From assembly GCA_033795365.1 (NCBI GenBank), contig JARYGU010000010.1:62001-126000 (forward strand): a DNA stretch of 64,000 bases, given 5' to 3'. This document shows, piece after piece, positions 8,953 through 17,100 of this stretch (positions are counted from its first letter, which is position 1; every line of letters starts with the position of its first letter). The stretch is from JARYGU01 sp033795365 (GTDB lineage: Bacteria; Pseudomonadota; Alphaproteobacteria; Rhizobiales; Rhizobiaceae). The notes under the pieces were generated by a model. The model was given only the letters and a program-made list of their open reading frames with translations, had not been told where the DNA came from and did not search any database. The position numbers were made by a program, and so were the translations under genes.

Positions 8953-9109
8953 TGTGTCGATCCTTTAAACCGATTTATTTCAGGGTTGAGATAGTCTCCG
9001 ACGGGTCCATTGTCGAGCCAATTTATGTACTGTCGCACAATGGGTAGAAAATGTCGCAACACTGAGGTAGCGTGCGGGCCGGTTGCGATCGAAAAGGTTT
9101 TCTGAAGCC

Positions 9110-9598
9110 ATGGCGAAAGAAATCGAGCGGAAGTTTCTCGTGAAAAGCAGCTCCTGGAAACTTTCCGCGCGCACGAAATCGACGTTGAGACAGGCCTATC
9201 TTGCCTCCGCGCCCGACCGGTCCGTCCGCATCCGTATCCGCGACGGCGAACGCGCCTCCCTGACGATCAAGATCGGCAGGAGCGCGATCACGCGTGACGA
9301 ATTCGAATACGACATCCCGATCGAAGATGCCGAGGAACTGATGTCCAAGGCGATCGGGACCGTCATCGAAAAGACCCGCTACCGCGTTCCCTATCACGGC
9401 TTCACCTGGGAAATCGACGTGTTCTCGGGAGCATACCGGGGCCTGGTGATTGCCGAGGTGGAGATGGATTCCGAAGCCGACAGGCCGGAGCTGCCCCCAT
9501 GGCTCGGCCGGGAGGTGACGGGCGTTTCGCACTATTCGAACCAGTCCCTTGCCACCGAACCGCAAAAGGACCGTCATGTCCTTTCGTATACGTCCTGA
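9110..9598 (+). CDS. CYTH-domain protein (triphosphate tunnel metalloenzyme)
   Basis: A 162-residue protein starting with the defining EIERKFLV signature at residues 4-11. The pairs of charged residues expected on the tunnel strands are visible: VRIRIRDGERASLTIKI, then EFEYDIP and the late WEIDVFSG / GLVIAEVEM with the acidic metal ligands. Bacterial members of this size are mostly inorganic triphosphatases rather than adenylate cyclases. The ATG at 9110 is taken because the signature must be N-terminal. Its 3' end overlaps the CHAD gene by 23 bp, so the two are translationally coupled. Confidence 0.9.
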   Translation: MAKEIERKFLVKSSSWKLSARTKSTLRQAYLASAPDRSVRIRIRDGERASLTIKIGRSAITRDEFEYDIPIEDAEELMSKAIGTVIEKTRYRVPYHGFTWEIDVFSGAYRGLVIAEVEMDSEADRPELPPWLGREVTGVSHYSNQSLATEPQKDRHVLSYTS

Positions 9599-10481
9599 TG
9601 CCGATTTCACCGAAGAGTTCCGCAGGATCGCATCGAAGCAGTTGAAGCATGCCGTCGCGACGCTGGAGGAGCGGCCCGAGGGCACGCATGAGGCGATCCA
9701 CACGTTCCGCAAGGACATGAAGCGGCTGCGGAGCCTCTACCGGCTCGTGGCGAAAGAAGCGCCGGATTTCCAGAAGCGCGAAAATGCGAGGCTGAGGGAG
9801 GTGACGCGGTCGCTTTCGGCTGTGCGCGATGCCACCGCCCTGATTGGGACCGCCCGCCATCTCGGGTCGGCAGCCCGCAACGAAACGCAGGCACGGGCGC
9901 TCGGCCGGGTGGCGGACAGCCTCTCCGCACGGCGCGACTGGCTCGCCGAGGCCGAAGGAGATCTGGAGGAAAGGCTCCTGGAGACGGCCGCTGCCCTGAG
10001 GGAATCGATATCCGAACTGGACGAGGTCTCCTTTGCCGGGCCACGCAAGAGCGCCCGCATGCTCGCAAAGGGATGGGCCAGGACGACGCGCAAGGCGAGA
10101 AAGGCGCTCTCTGCCTGCCATACCGAAGGCCGCGCGGAAAACTTTCACGATCTGCGCAAGCGCGCCCAGGACTACCGCGCCAACCACCGCCTGATGAGCG
10201 CCGCATGGCCGGCTGCCCTGAAGGCCAAGCGGGAGGAGACCAAGAAGCTCGTCGACGTTCTGGGCCACGTCCATGACCTCGCCGTCCTTTCGCAGGTCGT
10301 GCAGGACGAGCCGCAGCTGTTTGCGGATAGGGACGACCTGGAACACCTGCATTCCGCCATGGAATTTTGCGACCAGCGGGACCGGCAGGAGGCGATGCGG
10401 CTTGCGAAGGCTGTGTTCGCAGACGAACCCGCCGAGGAGGCATGGCGGATCGAATTGCTGTGGATGGCCGCGCGGCGTTGA
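9576..10481 (+). CDS. CHAD-domain protein
   Basis: A 301-residue, almost entirely alpha-helical protein rich in Arg, Lys and conserved His. Two CHAD repeats are visible, each with an H-x-x-R-K/R core: EAIHTFRKDMKRLRSLYRL near residue 45 and NFHDLRKRAQDYRANHRLM near residue 190, followed by GHVHDLAVL. CHAD domains bind inorganic polyphosphate through these positive surfaces and are regularly encoded beside CYTH triphosphatases, as here. AAAAGGA precedes the ATG at 9576; the longer frame beginning at 9549 has no such site. Confidence 0.88.
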   Translation: MSFRIRPDADFTEEFRRIASKQLKHAVATLEERPEGTHEAIHTFRKDMKRLRSLYRLVAKEAPDFQKRENARLREVTRSLSAVRDATALIGTARHLGSAARNETQARALGRVADSLSARRDWLAEAEGDLEERLLETAAALRESISELDEVSFAGPRKSARMLAKGWARTTRKARKALSACHTEGRAENFHDLRKRAQDYRANHRLMSAAWPAALKAKREETKKLVDVLGHVHDLAVLSQVVQDEPQLFADRDDLEHLHSAMEFCDQRDRQEAMRLAKAVFADEPAEEAWRIELLWMAARR

Positions 10482-10557
10482 CATCCCGCGCCGCCCGGCA
10501 TCCGTGTCGAAGCCGTGGCGATTGCACTGCGGAAGCGAAAGCTGTATTTCCCCCACC

Positions 10558-11499
10558 ATGACCGCGACCCCGCAACACCAGCGCCATGAAGAGCAGCCGT
10601 TCCTCGTTGCTGCGCTCTACCATTTCGTCTCCGTTCCGCGCTTCGAAAGCCTGCGCGAGCCGCTTCAGCGGCTTTGCGAGGAGAACGGCGTGAAGGGAAC
10701 GCTGCTCCTTGCCCATGAAGGCATCAACGGCACGATCGCCGGGCCCGACGCGGGGATCGGCACCGTCCTTTCCTGGCTGCGCGCGCAACCGGAATTCCAG
10801 GCGCTGGAGCACAAGGAAAGCCGGGCCTCGAAGATGCCCTTCCTGCGCATGAAAGTGCGGCTGAAGAAGGAGATCGTCACCATGGGGGTCGAGGACATCG
10901 ATCCCGGCAGGTCCGTCGGCACCTATGTCGCGCCGCAGGACTGGAACGCCCTGATCTCCGATCCCGACACGATCGTCATCGACACGCGCAACGACTATGA
11001 GACCGCGATCGGAACCTTCAAGGGCGCGGTCGATCCCAAGACGAAGACCTTCCGCGAGTTTCCCGAATGGGTCCGCCGGAACACCGGCCTGCACAACAAG
11101 CCGAAGATCGCCATGTACTGCACCGGCGGCATCCGCTGCGAGAAGGCGACGGCCTTCATGAAGGAACAGGGCTTCGACGAGGTCTACCACCTGAAGGGCG
11201 GCATCCTGAAATATCTGGAAGAAGTGCCGGAAGAGGAAAGCCTGTGGGAGGGCGCCTGCTTCGTCTTCGACGAGCGCGTCTCCGTCACGCACGGGCTGAA
11301 GGAAGGCGAGCACAGGCTCTGCCGGGCCTGCCGGCAGCCGCTGACCGCAGAGGAGGTCGCCTCGCCGCTCTTCGAGCCCGGCGTTTCCTGCCCGCACTGC
11401 CATGAAAGCCGGAGCGAGGAAGACCGCCTGCGCTTCCGCCAGCGGCAGAAGCAGATGGAGCTTGCCCGCAAGCGCGGCGTGCGTCATCTCGGCGGCTGA
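10558..11499 (+). CDS. trhO: tRNA uridine(34) hydroxylase (rhodanese family)
   Basis: A 313-residue YceA/TrhO protein that hydroxylates U34 of certain tRNAs as the first step to 5-(carboxy)methoxyuridine. The order is an N-terminal UPF0176 ferredoxin-like domain (KGTLLLAHEGINGTIAG), a rhodanese domain starting near residue 125 (DTIVIDTRNDYETAIGTFKGA) with the active-site Cys in MYCTGGIRCEKA, and a C-terminal Cys-rich tail (CRACRQPL ... CPHC) that likely binds zinc. The start at 10558 is the first ATG before the conserved domain. It is convergent with the beta-glucosidase gene. Confidence 0.92.
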   Translation: MTATPQHQRHEEQPFLVAALYHFVSVPRFESLREPLQRLCEENGVKGTLLLAHEGINGTIAGPDAGIGTVLSWLRAQPEFQALEHKESRASKMPFLRMKVRLKKEIVTMGVEDIDPGRSVGTYVAPQDWNALISDPDTIVIDTRNDYETAIGTFKGAVDPKTKTFREFPEWVRRNTGLHNKPKIAMYCTGGIRCEKATAFMKEQGFDEVYHLKGGILKYLEEVPEEESLWEGACFVFDERVSVTHGLKEGEHRLCRACRQPLTAEEVASPLFEPGVSCPHCHESRSEEDRLRFRQRQKQMELARKRGVRHLGG

Positions 11500-11523
11500 G
11501 CCTCGACGCCGGTCAAGCGCTCG

Positions 11524-11549
11524 GCGCCCGCAGCCTCGCTGCGCGGCGC
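11524..11549. terminator. Hairpin between convergent genes
   Basis: A GC-rich hairpin (GCGCC and CGCAGC arms, CTC loop, one bulged C on the right side) lies between the convergent trhO and beta-glucosidase genes. It lacks a T-run on either strand, so intrinsic termination is only a possibility. Confidence 0.3.
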
Positions 11550-11555
11550 GGACCG

Positions 11556-12935
11556 TCAGGCGGCATCCTTTCCGTGATTGCCTTTCGGGAAGGCGCTTGC
11601 CAGTTCCTTGTACCAGTGCCCGCTCTTCTTGATCGTGCGGATCTGCGTTCCGTAATCCACATGGACGAGGCCGAAGCGCATGCGGTAGCCCTCCGCCCAT
11701 TCAAAATTGTCCATCAGGCTCCAGGCGAAATAGCCGCGCATCGGATAGCCTTCGCCGATGAGGTCGGCGGTGACGTTCAGATGCCCGGCGATGTAGTCGA
11801 GCCGCGGCTGGTCGTCCACCGCTCCGTTCTCGACGCCCATATTGTAGCAGGCGCCGTTCTCGGTGATGTAGCAGTCCGGCAGGGCGTAGGCGGCGTTGAG
11901 CCTGCGGACCAGATCGCCGAGCGCCGGCGCATGGACCTCCCAGCCGATATCCGTCCTGACGTCGGAGACGGGCGGAGCGGGAACCGTCGCGGGGAACTCC
12001 GCATCCGCCGCGGGATCGGCGGCGACGCGCATCGGCGTATAGTAGTTGAGGCCCCACCAGTCGAGCGTCTGGCCGATCGTCTCCATGTCGCCGGGCTCGA
12101 TCGCCGGCAGGCGGTGGCCGAGGGCGGCCATGAAGCCTGCCGGATATTCGCCCCTGAAGACCGGGCCGAAGAAGACGCCGTTGTGGAAATCGAAGGCACG
12201 CTCGGCCGCCGCCGCGTCCTCGGCGCTGTCGCTGCCGGGATAGATCTGGTGGGCGTTCAGCACGATGCCGACCGGCAGGTCCGGCCGCTCCGAGCGGATC
12301 GCCGAGACGCCGAGGCCATGGGCGAGATTGGTGAAATGCAGGGCGTGCAGCGCCGCGTCCATGTTGCGTTCGCCCGGCGCATGGATGCCGTAGAGGTGGC
12401 TGAGCCAGACCGAACACCAGGGCTCGTTGAAGGTGGCGACGGCATCGAGCCGGTCGCCGAGCCGCGCGATCACGGTCTTCGCATAGCGCTGGAAGGCGTA
12501 GGCCGTGGTGCGCGCCGTCCAGCCGCCGTCGCCGGCAAGCGCCAGCGGCAGGTCCCAATGGTAGAGCGTCGCAAAGGCCTTGATGCCGCGGGCCTTCAGC
12601 CCGTCGACGAGACGGTCGTAGAAATCGAGCCCCTTCTCGTTCACCGGACCGGTGCCTTCCGGAACGATGCGCGGCCAGGCGATCGAGAAACGGTAGGCCT
12701 CCACGCCGAGGGACTTGATCAGGTCGAGATCCTCATCCAGCCGGTTGTAATGATCACAGGCGACATCGCCGTTGTGGCGGCCAAAGACGCGGCCGGGCAT
12801 GTTGGAGAAAGCATCCCAGATGGAGGCCTTGCGCCCGTCCGTCTTCGTCGCGCCCTCGATCTGGAAGGCGGCGGTGGCGACGCCGAAGACGAAATCGCCG
12901 GGGAAGCGGTCGGAGAGGATTTTGGGATCGGTCAT
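11556..12935 (-). CDS. GH1 beta-glucosidase
   Basis: A 459-residue cytoplasmic glycoside hydrolase family 1 enzyme (no signal peptide) that removes beta-linked glucose or related sugars from disaccharides and aryl glycosides. The acid/base Glu is at residue 171 in TFNEPW and the nucleophile Glu at residue 359 in YITENGA; the N-terminal FGVATAAFQIEG and C-terminal YFAWSLMDNFEWAEGY signatures are present. The ATG at 12935 places FPGDFVFG at the usual distance from the N-terminus; a 77-codon upstream extension is rejected. A 14-bp palindrome lies 83 bp upstream. Confidence 0.93.
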   Translation of the reverse strand: MTDPKILSDRFPGDFVFGVATAAFQIEGATKTDGRKASIWDAFSNMPGRVFGRHNGDVACDHYNRLDEDLDLIKSLGVEAYRFSIAWPRIVPEGTGPVNEKGLDFYDRLVDGLKARGIKAFATLYHWDLPLALAGDGGWTARTTAYAFQRYAKTVIARLGDRLDAVATFNEPWCSVWLSHLYGIHAPGERNMDAALHALHFTNLAHGLGVSAIRSERPDLPVGIVLNAHQIYPGSDSAEDAAAAERAFDFHNGVFFGPVFRGEYPAGFMAALGHRLPAIEPGDMETIGQTLDWWGLNYYTPMRVAADPAADAEFPATVPAPPVSDVRTDIGWEVHAPALGDLVRRLNAAYALPDCYITENGACYNMGVENGAVDDQPRLDYIAGHLNVTADLIGEGYPMRGYFAWSLMDNFEWAEGYRMRFGLVHVDYGTQIRTIKKSGHWYKELASAFPKGNHGKDAA

Positions 12936-13017
12936 GGTCCTGCTTTCGAATGTCCTGCCTTCGGATATGCCGCCTTCGGATGTCTGGCCGCGAGTCCACC
13001 CTCTCGTGCCGCGCCGG

Positions 13018-13031
13018 CTGCAACGTTGCAG
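13018..13031. promoter_or_regulatory. LacI-type operator candidate upstream of the beta-glucosidase gene
   Basis: CTGCAACGTTGCAG is a perfect 14-bp palindrome with a central CG, the usual form of LacI-family sites. It is the only such site upstream of the GH1 gene. No LacI gene is next to it, so the regulator must lie elsewhere. Confidence 0.5.
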
Positions 13032-13166
13032 TAAAGGCAAGAGGTAAAAAGTCAATCTCGAACGCGGCGCAAGCGCCCCGCAAGCCACCCGGCTCGACGT
13101 ACACACCGCAATTTCGCAAGCCGCCTTGACGAGACGATGACACGCGCCAACACCCACGCGACGCAA

Positions 13167-13760
13167 TCGCGCCCGTGGCTTCGCTTCATTCTCCTTTCGC
13201 CATCCTCGGACTTGATCCGAGGATCGGACGGGGCACCGAAAGCTGCCTCGTATGAGTTAGTATAAATTGACACCTCCCGGTGCCCCGTTCGGCGGTTTCT
13301 ATCCGCGACTGCGGTCTCTCTGCAGTGGCCGCGCAAAGGACATTAAGGCGAGGCGCTTCCGTTTCGGACGGACCGACCCTCTCGCCACCCACTCACTGAC
13401 GCCACCATGCATGCCGCCCCAAAGCCGCCCGCGATCGAAGATCGCGGTAAGCCGGCTTTGGCTCTTTCGTGGAGCATGCACCTTTCGCCTGGCAAAGCCA
13501 GGCGGGGCATGCTCGGCAAGTCCGGCGCGCGTTTTCGGGCACCAGAAGCGGAAAGGCCGGTCCGTACCAACCCCGCTTTCCCCGTGTCGCCGGAGGGAGA
13601 CGATTTTCCGCGAACCCCTTGCACGAAGGCTTACGTCCTTCCTGCCGCACAAGGCGCCGGCCCCGCCTCGCCGGAACGACTTCCGGTGTATCCGCGGCGG
13701 GACAGGGGAATTGTAGACACGGGTTTGATGTGCGGGGAAAACATGAAGCAGAATTGACGG
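13167..13760. repeat. Palindrome-rich intergenic mosaic
   Basis: About 600 bases with no credible gene but several nested inverted repeats. An ATCCTCGG/CCGAGGAT hairpin is at 13202-13224. An 11-bp inverted repeat (ACGGGGCACCG at 13228-13238, complement at 13278-13288) encloses an AT-rich 39-base segment. A two-step hairpin at 13419-13461 has arms CCAAAGCCG and CCGCGATC closing on a GAA loop. A CGCCTGGC-AAA-GCCAGGCG hairpin at 13486-13504 is flanked by GCATGC at 13474 and 13507. These resemble rhizobial intergenic mosaic elements. The two short overlapping ORFs here follow the palindromes and lack coding character. Confidence 0.6.
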
Positions 13761-13784
13761 ATTTGTACTCCATGGAGTACAAAT
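13761..13784. promoter_or_regulatory. Autoregulatory operator of the first toxin-antitoxin locus
   Basis: A perfect 24-bp palindrome with half-site ATTTGTACTCCA centred on CATG. It ends at the toxin start codon and follows a TTGACG at 13754-13759. Such dyads upstream of toxin-antitoxin operons are bound by the antitoxin or the complex. Confidence 0.75.
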
Positions 13785-13788
13785 GAAT

Positions 13789-14086
13789 ATGCTAAGGATC
13801 GAGAAGACGGACGAATTCGGCCGCTGGCTCAGCGGGCCTGCAGGATAAACGCGCCGTTGCCCGCATAGCGATCCGCATCGACCGGCTGATGGCGGGGAAT
13901 CCGGGCGACATCAAGCCTGTCGGAGAAGGCGTCAGCGAGATGCGGATCGATTATGGTCCCGGCTATCGCGTCTACTACAAGCAGCGAGGGCAGATCCTTG
14001 TTCTTCTTCTGTGCGGCGGTGACAAGAACACGCAGAAAAAAGACATCGGCAATGCAAAACGCCTCGCGAGGGAATGGAAGGATTGA
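13789..14086 (+). pseudogene. RelE/HigB-type toxin gene, frameshifted
   Basis: The N-terminal part reads MLRIEKTDEFGRWLSG in frame from 13789 and then hits a stop at 13846. From 13838 a shifted frame continues as LQDKRAVARIAIRIDRL, then ...GDIKPVGEGVSEMRIDYGPGYRVYYKQRG...CGGDKNTQKKDI...EWKD to the stop at 14086. Joined, these give the full addiction-module killer protein (RelE/ParE superfamily, about 98 residues). One extra C in GGGCCTG at 13834-13840 explains the break. The antitoxin downstream is intact. This could be a true mutation, or a sequencing error; slippage cannot be ruled out. Confidence 0.85.
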
Positions 14087-14091
14087 CGACC

Positions 14092-14397
14092 ATGACGCTC
14101 AGAACAACGCCCTATGACAGTGCGGAACTCCTGGACAGCGAAGAAGCCATCGAAGAGTACATCGCTGCGGCGTTCGAAACGGCGGACCCGGCCTTCATCG
14201 CCAGATGCCTCGGCACAGTCGCCCGCGCGCGCAACATGAGCCAGCTGTCGCGCGACACAGGCATGAGCCGGGCCGCTCTCTACAAAGCGCTCAGCGGCGA
14301 GGGAAATCCGGAGTTCAGCACGATCATGAAGGTTCTTTACGCGCTCGGCATCAAACTGACGCCGACGGTGAAGGCTGACGATTCTCACGCGGCATAG
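14092..14397 (+). CDS. HTH antitoxin of the first toxin-antitoxin locus
   Basis: A 101-residue addiction-module antidote protein of the HI1420 type. The N-terminal part (TTPYDSAELLDSEEAIEEYIAAAFETADP) wraps the toxin in this family and the C-terminal half is an XRE-like HTH (MSQLSRDTGMSRAALYKALSGEGNPEFSTIMKVLYALGI). It starts 6 bases after the toxin stop, with AAGGA upstream, and is full length. It would bind the 24-bp palindrome at 13761-13784. Confidence 0.85.
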   Translation: MTLRTTPYDSAELLDSEEAIEEYIAAAFETADPAFIARCLGTVARARNMSQLSRDTGMSRAALYKALSGEGNPEFSTIMKVLYALGIKLTPTVKADDSHAA

Positions 14398-14467
14398 CGC
14401 TCTCAAACAGCAAGAAGGCTCGCTTTTCGACGAACCTCTTGCATTGCAGCTCAATGCAGCCTGCCCT

Positions 14468-15652
14468 TCAGACCTTCACCCACGCCCCGTTCTTTTTCGA
14501 GGACTGCACGCAGGCGTCGACGAAGATCATGCCTTTCATGCCGTCGTCGACGGTCGGGTACGTGACGGCCGGATCGACCTTCTCTCCCTTGCGCTTGGCG
14601 AAGATGGCGCGGGCGGCTTCGGTGTAGATGTTGGCGAAGCCTTCGAGATAGCCTTCTGGGTGGCCGGAGGGGATGCGGCTGACGCGGGCGGCGGCCGGGC
14701 CGGCGCCGGCACCGTTGCGGGTGATGAGGCGCTTCGGCTCGCCGAAGGGCGTGTACCAGAGATAGTTCGGGTCCTTCTGCGTCCATTCGAGCCCGCCCTT
14801 GGTGCCGTAGACGCGCACCATCAGGCCGTTTTCGTGGCCGGGCGCCACCTGGCTGCACCAGAGCATGCCCTTAGCCCGCACGCCGTTCTTCTTCTTGAAG
14901 CGCATCATCACATGCGCGTTGTCGTCGAGCTTGCGGCCGGGCACGAAGCTATCGAGGTCGGCGGCGAGCTCGTCCAGCTCCAGGCCGGAGACGAAGGCGC
15001 CGAGATTGTAGGCATGGGTGCCGATGTCGCCGGTGGAGCCGCCGGCACCAGACTTCGACGGGTCGGTGCGCCAGGCAGCCTGCTTCTGGCCGCTACTCTC
15101 GATATCCTCGGTCAGCCAGTCCTGCGGATATTCCATCTGCACGAGACGCACTGTGCCGATATCGCCGTTCTGCACCATTTCGCGGGCCTGGCGGATCATC
15201 GGATAGCCGGTGTAGTTGTGGGTGAGCACGAAGAGCGCGTCGCTTTCGTCGGCGAGCTTCTTCAGCTTCTTCGCGTCGGACAGCGTCGAGGTCAGCGGCT
15301 TGTCGCAGATGACATGAATGCCGCGCTTGAGGAATTCCTTGGCGGCATCGTAGTGCACATGGTTCGGCGTGACGATGGCGACCGCTTCGATGCCGTTCTT
15401 GAGCTTCGCCTCGCGGCTTGCCATCTCCTTGAAGCTCGAATAGCTGCGGGCGGGGTCGAGGCCGAGCTCGCGGCCGGACTGCTCCGCCTTTTCCGGCGAG
15501 GACGACAGCGCGCCGGCGACGAGCTCGTAATGATCGTCCAGCCGTGCTGCGATGCGGTGCACCGCGCCGATGAAGGCGCCCGAGCCGCCGCCGACCATGC
15601 CGAGCCTGATGCGCCTGTCGCGCGTTTCCGTGGTGCTTCCTTCGATTGCCAT
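14468..15652 (-). CDS. Gfo/Idh/MocA-family oxidoreductase
   Basis: A 394-residue NAD(P)-dependent dehydrogenase. The Rossmann loop is GMVGGGSGAFIGAVHR at about residues 18-33, the catalytic lysine is in CDKPLT (variant of the EKP motif) and the conserved GGSTGDIGTHAYNL carries the active-site Asp and His. Family members oxidise or reduce sugars and inositols, often at C-3 of a glucoside. AGGAGGAACAT precedes the ATG. It lies 183 bp downstream of the TIM-barrel isomerase gene on the same strand, with a repeat element between them. The pairing with a sugar ABC transporter suggests catabolism of an imported sugar; the substrate is unknown. Confidence 0.88.
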   Translation of the reverse strand: MAIEGSTTETRDRRIRLGMVGGGSGAFIGAVHRIAARLDDHYELVAGALSSSPEKAEQSGRELGLDPARSYSSFKEMASREAKLKNGIEAVAIVTPNHVHYDAAKEFLKRGIHVICDKPLTSTLSDAKKLKKLADESDALFVLTHNYTGYPMIRQAREMVQNGDIGTVRLVQMEYPQDWLTEDIESSGQKQAAWRTDPSKSGAGGSTGDIGTHAYNLGAFVSGLELDELAADLDSFVPGRKLDDNAHVMMRFKKKNGVRAKGMLWCSQVAPGHENGLMVRVYGTKGGLEWTQKDPNYLWYTPFGEPKRLITRNGAGAGPAAARVSRIPSGHPEGYLEGFANIYTEAARAIFAKRKGEKVDPAVTYPTVDDGMKGMIFVDACVQSSKKNGAWVKV

Positions 15653-15683
15653 ATGTTCCTCCTGAAATTTATCGTGAGCAAAA

Positions 15684-15829
15684 GCCCCTCATCCGGCCTG
15701 CCGGCCACCTTCTCCCCGCAAGCGGGGCGAAGGGAACCCGTGGCAACGCCTTAAACCCCTGGTGCCCTTGCTGGAGGCACGTCCCCTCTCCCCGCCTGCG
15801 GGGAGAGGGTTAGGGTTAGGGTGAGGAGC
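15684..15829. repeat. Rhizobial intergenic mosaic element, copy 1
   Basis: About 146 bp bounded by near-inverted ends (GCCCCTCA ... TGAGGAGC). It contains a CCCCGC/GCGGGG hairpin at 15714-15727 and a perfect 12-bp-arm hairpin (CCCTCTCCCCGC, CT loop) at 15784-15809. It is the longest and most diverged of three copies in the window (others at 25178 and 38711) and sits between two genes of one sugar operon. Confidence 0.75.
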
Positions 15830-15835
15830 AGCAAC

Positions 15836-16888
15836 TCAAAGACCCAGCATGCGCCGGTTGGCGGCGTCGTCGGTGCCCGCGTCGGCGAAGTCGTCGAAGG
15901 CCTTTTCGGTGACGCGGATGATGTGGTGCTTGACGAATTCCGCGCCCTCGCGGGCGCCGTCTTCCGGGTGCTTCAGCGCGCATTCCCATTCGACCACGGC
16001 CCAGCCGGCAAAATCGTTGGCCGCCATCTTGGAGAAGACCGCGCCGAAATCGACCTGGCCATCGCCGAGCGAGCGGAAGCGCCCTGCCCGATTGACCCAG
16101 CCCTGGAAGCCGCCATAGACGCCCTGCCGCCCGGTCGGGTTGAATTCCGCGTCCTTGACGTGGAACATGCGGATGCGATCCTTGTAGATGTCGATATTGT
16201 CGAGATAGTCGAGGCACTGCAGCACATAGTGCGACGGGTCGTAGAGCATGCAGGCGCGGGCATGGTTGCCGGTGCGCTCCAGGAACATCTCGTAGGTGAT
16301 GCCGTCGTGCAGGTCCTCGCCGGGATGGATCTCGTAGCAGATGTCGACGCCGTTTTCCTCGGCATGGTCGAGGATCGGCTTCCAGCGGCGGGCAAGCTCG
16401 TCGAAGGCGGTTTCGACCAGCCCGGCAGGGCGCTGCGGCCAGGGATAGACGAACGGCCAGGCAAGCGCACCGGAGAAGCTCGCCATGGCATCGAGGCCGA
16501 AATTCCTCGACGCCGTCAGCGCCAGCTTCACCTGCTCGACGGCCCATTCCTGCCGCGCTTTCGGATTGCCGCGGACCTCAGGTGCCGCAAAGCCGTCGAA
16601 GGCCTCGTCATAGGCCGGATGCACGGCGACGAGCTGGCCCTGCAGATGGGTCGAAAGCTCGGTGATCTCGATGCCGTTGTCGCGCGCCTTTCCGGCGAAC
16701 TCGTCGCAATAGGCTTTCGATTCCGCCGCCTTCTTCAGGTCGATGAGGCGCGCGTCCCAGGTCGGGACCTGCACGCCCTTGTAGCCGATGTCGGCCGCCC
16801 ATTTGGTGATCGAATCCCAGGAATTGAACGGGGCGGCATCGCCCGCGAATTGTGCGAGAAACAGCCCGGGGCCTTTGATCGTCTTCAT
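15836..16888 (-). CDS. Sugar phosphate isomerase/epimerase-like TIM-barrel protein
   Basis: A 350-residue AP-endonuclease-2 / xylose-isomerase-like TIM barrel. Metal-binding residues of the family are visible as the Glu and His in DICYEIHPGEDLHDG, the Asp-His of LYDPSHYVLQ, the His-Asp in RMFHVKDAEF, and the late Glu in VVEWECAL. Members are epimerases, isomerases or, in 3-keto-glycoside pathways, lyases and hydrolases. GGGAGGAACTCGAAG precedes the ATG. It is the first gene after a perfect palindrome at 16957-16972 and precedes the Gfo/Idh/MocA gene, so both probably act on one imported sugar. Confidence 0.85.
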   Translation of the reverse strand: MKTIKGPGLFLAQFAGDAAPFNSWDSITKWAADIGYKGVQVPTWDARLIDLKKAAESKAYCDEFAGKARDNGIEITELSTHLQGQLVAVHPAYDEAFDGFAAPEVRGNPKARQEWAVEQVKLALTASRNFGLDAMASFSGALAWPFVYPWPQRPAGLVETAFDELARRWKPILDHAEENGVDICYEIHPGEDLHDGITYEMFLERTGNHARACMLYDPSHYVLQCLDYLDNIDIYKDRIRMFHVKDAEFNPTGRQGVYGGFQGWVNRAGRFRSLGDGQVDFGAVFSKMAANDFAGWAVVEWECALKHPEDGAREGAEFVKHHIIRVTEKAFDDFADAGTDDAANRRMLGL

Positions 16889-16956
16889 CTTCGAGTTCCT
16901 CCCGTGGGAGCCGCCGCTCTTCCCCGGCCGGGCTTCCCTGGTTGCGGATGAATTTT

Positions 16957-16972
16957 TGCGGTACGTACCGCA
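16957..16972. promoter_or_regulatory. LacI-type operator candidate upstream of the isomerase gene
   Basis: TGCGGTACGTACCGCA is a perfect 16-bp palindrome with a central CG, 69 bp upstream of the isomerase start. It marks a separate control point inside the leftward sugar gene group. It differs from the site at 20862-20898, so another repressor probably acts here. Confidence 0.6.
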
Positions 16973-17100
16973 GCGCCGGAAAGCTAACCGTCTTTGCCGC
17001 CGGGGGCAATCGGTATCGGGGCACTTTGCGGGAAATAATCATATCCATTGAAAAGCCGCCCGGCGCGGGGGGCGCCGGGCGGGAAAGGTTCATACCGTGA

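Noticed and set aside
13407..13757. Possible 116-residue protein
   Set aside because: It reads through hairpins of an intergenic mosaic, has no ribosome site and no recognisable domain.
13889..14086. Separate 65-residue gene
   Set aside because: It is the C-terminal part of the frameshifted toxin; it lacks the N-terminal half of the fold.
15801..15822. Telomere-like TTAGGGTTAGGG
   Set aside because: It is a short duplication in the tail of a mosaic repeat; the other copies have a single TAGGG at the same place.
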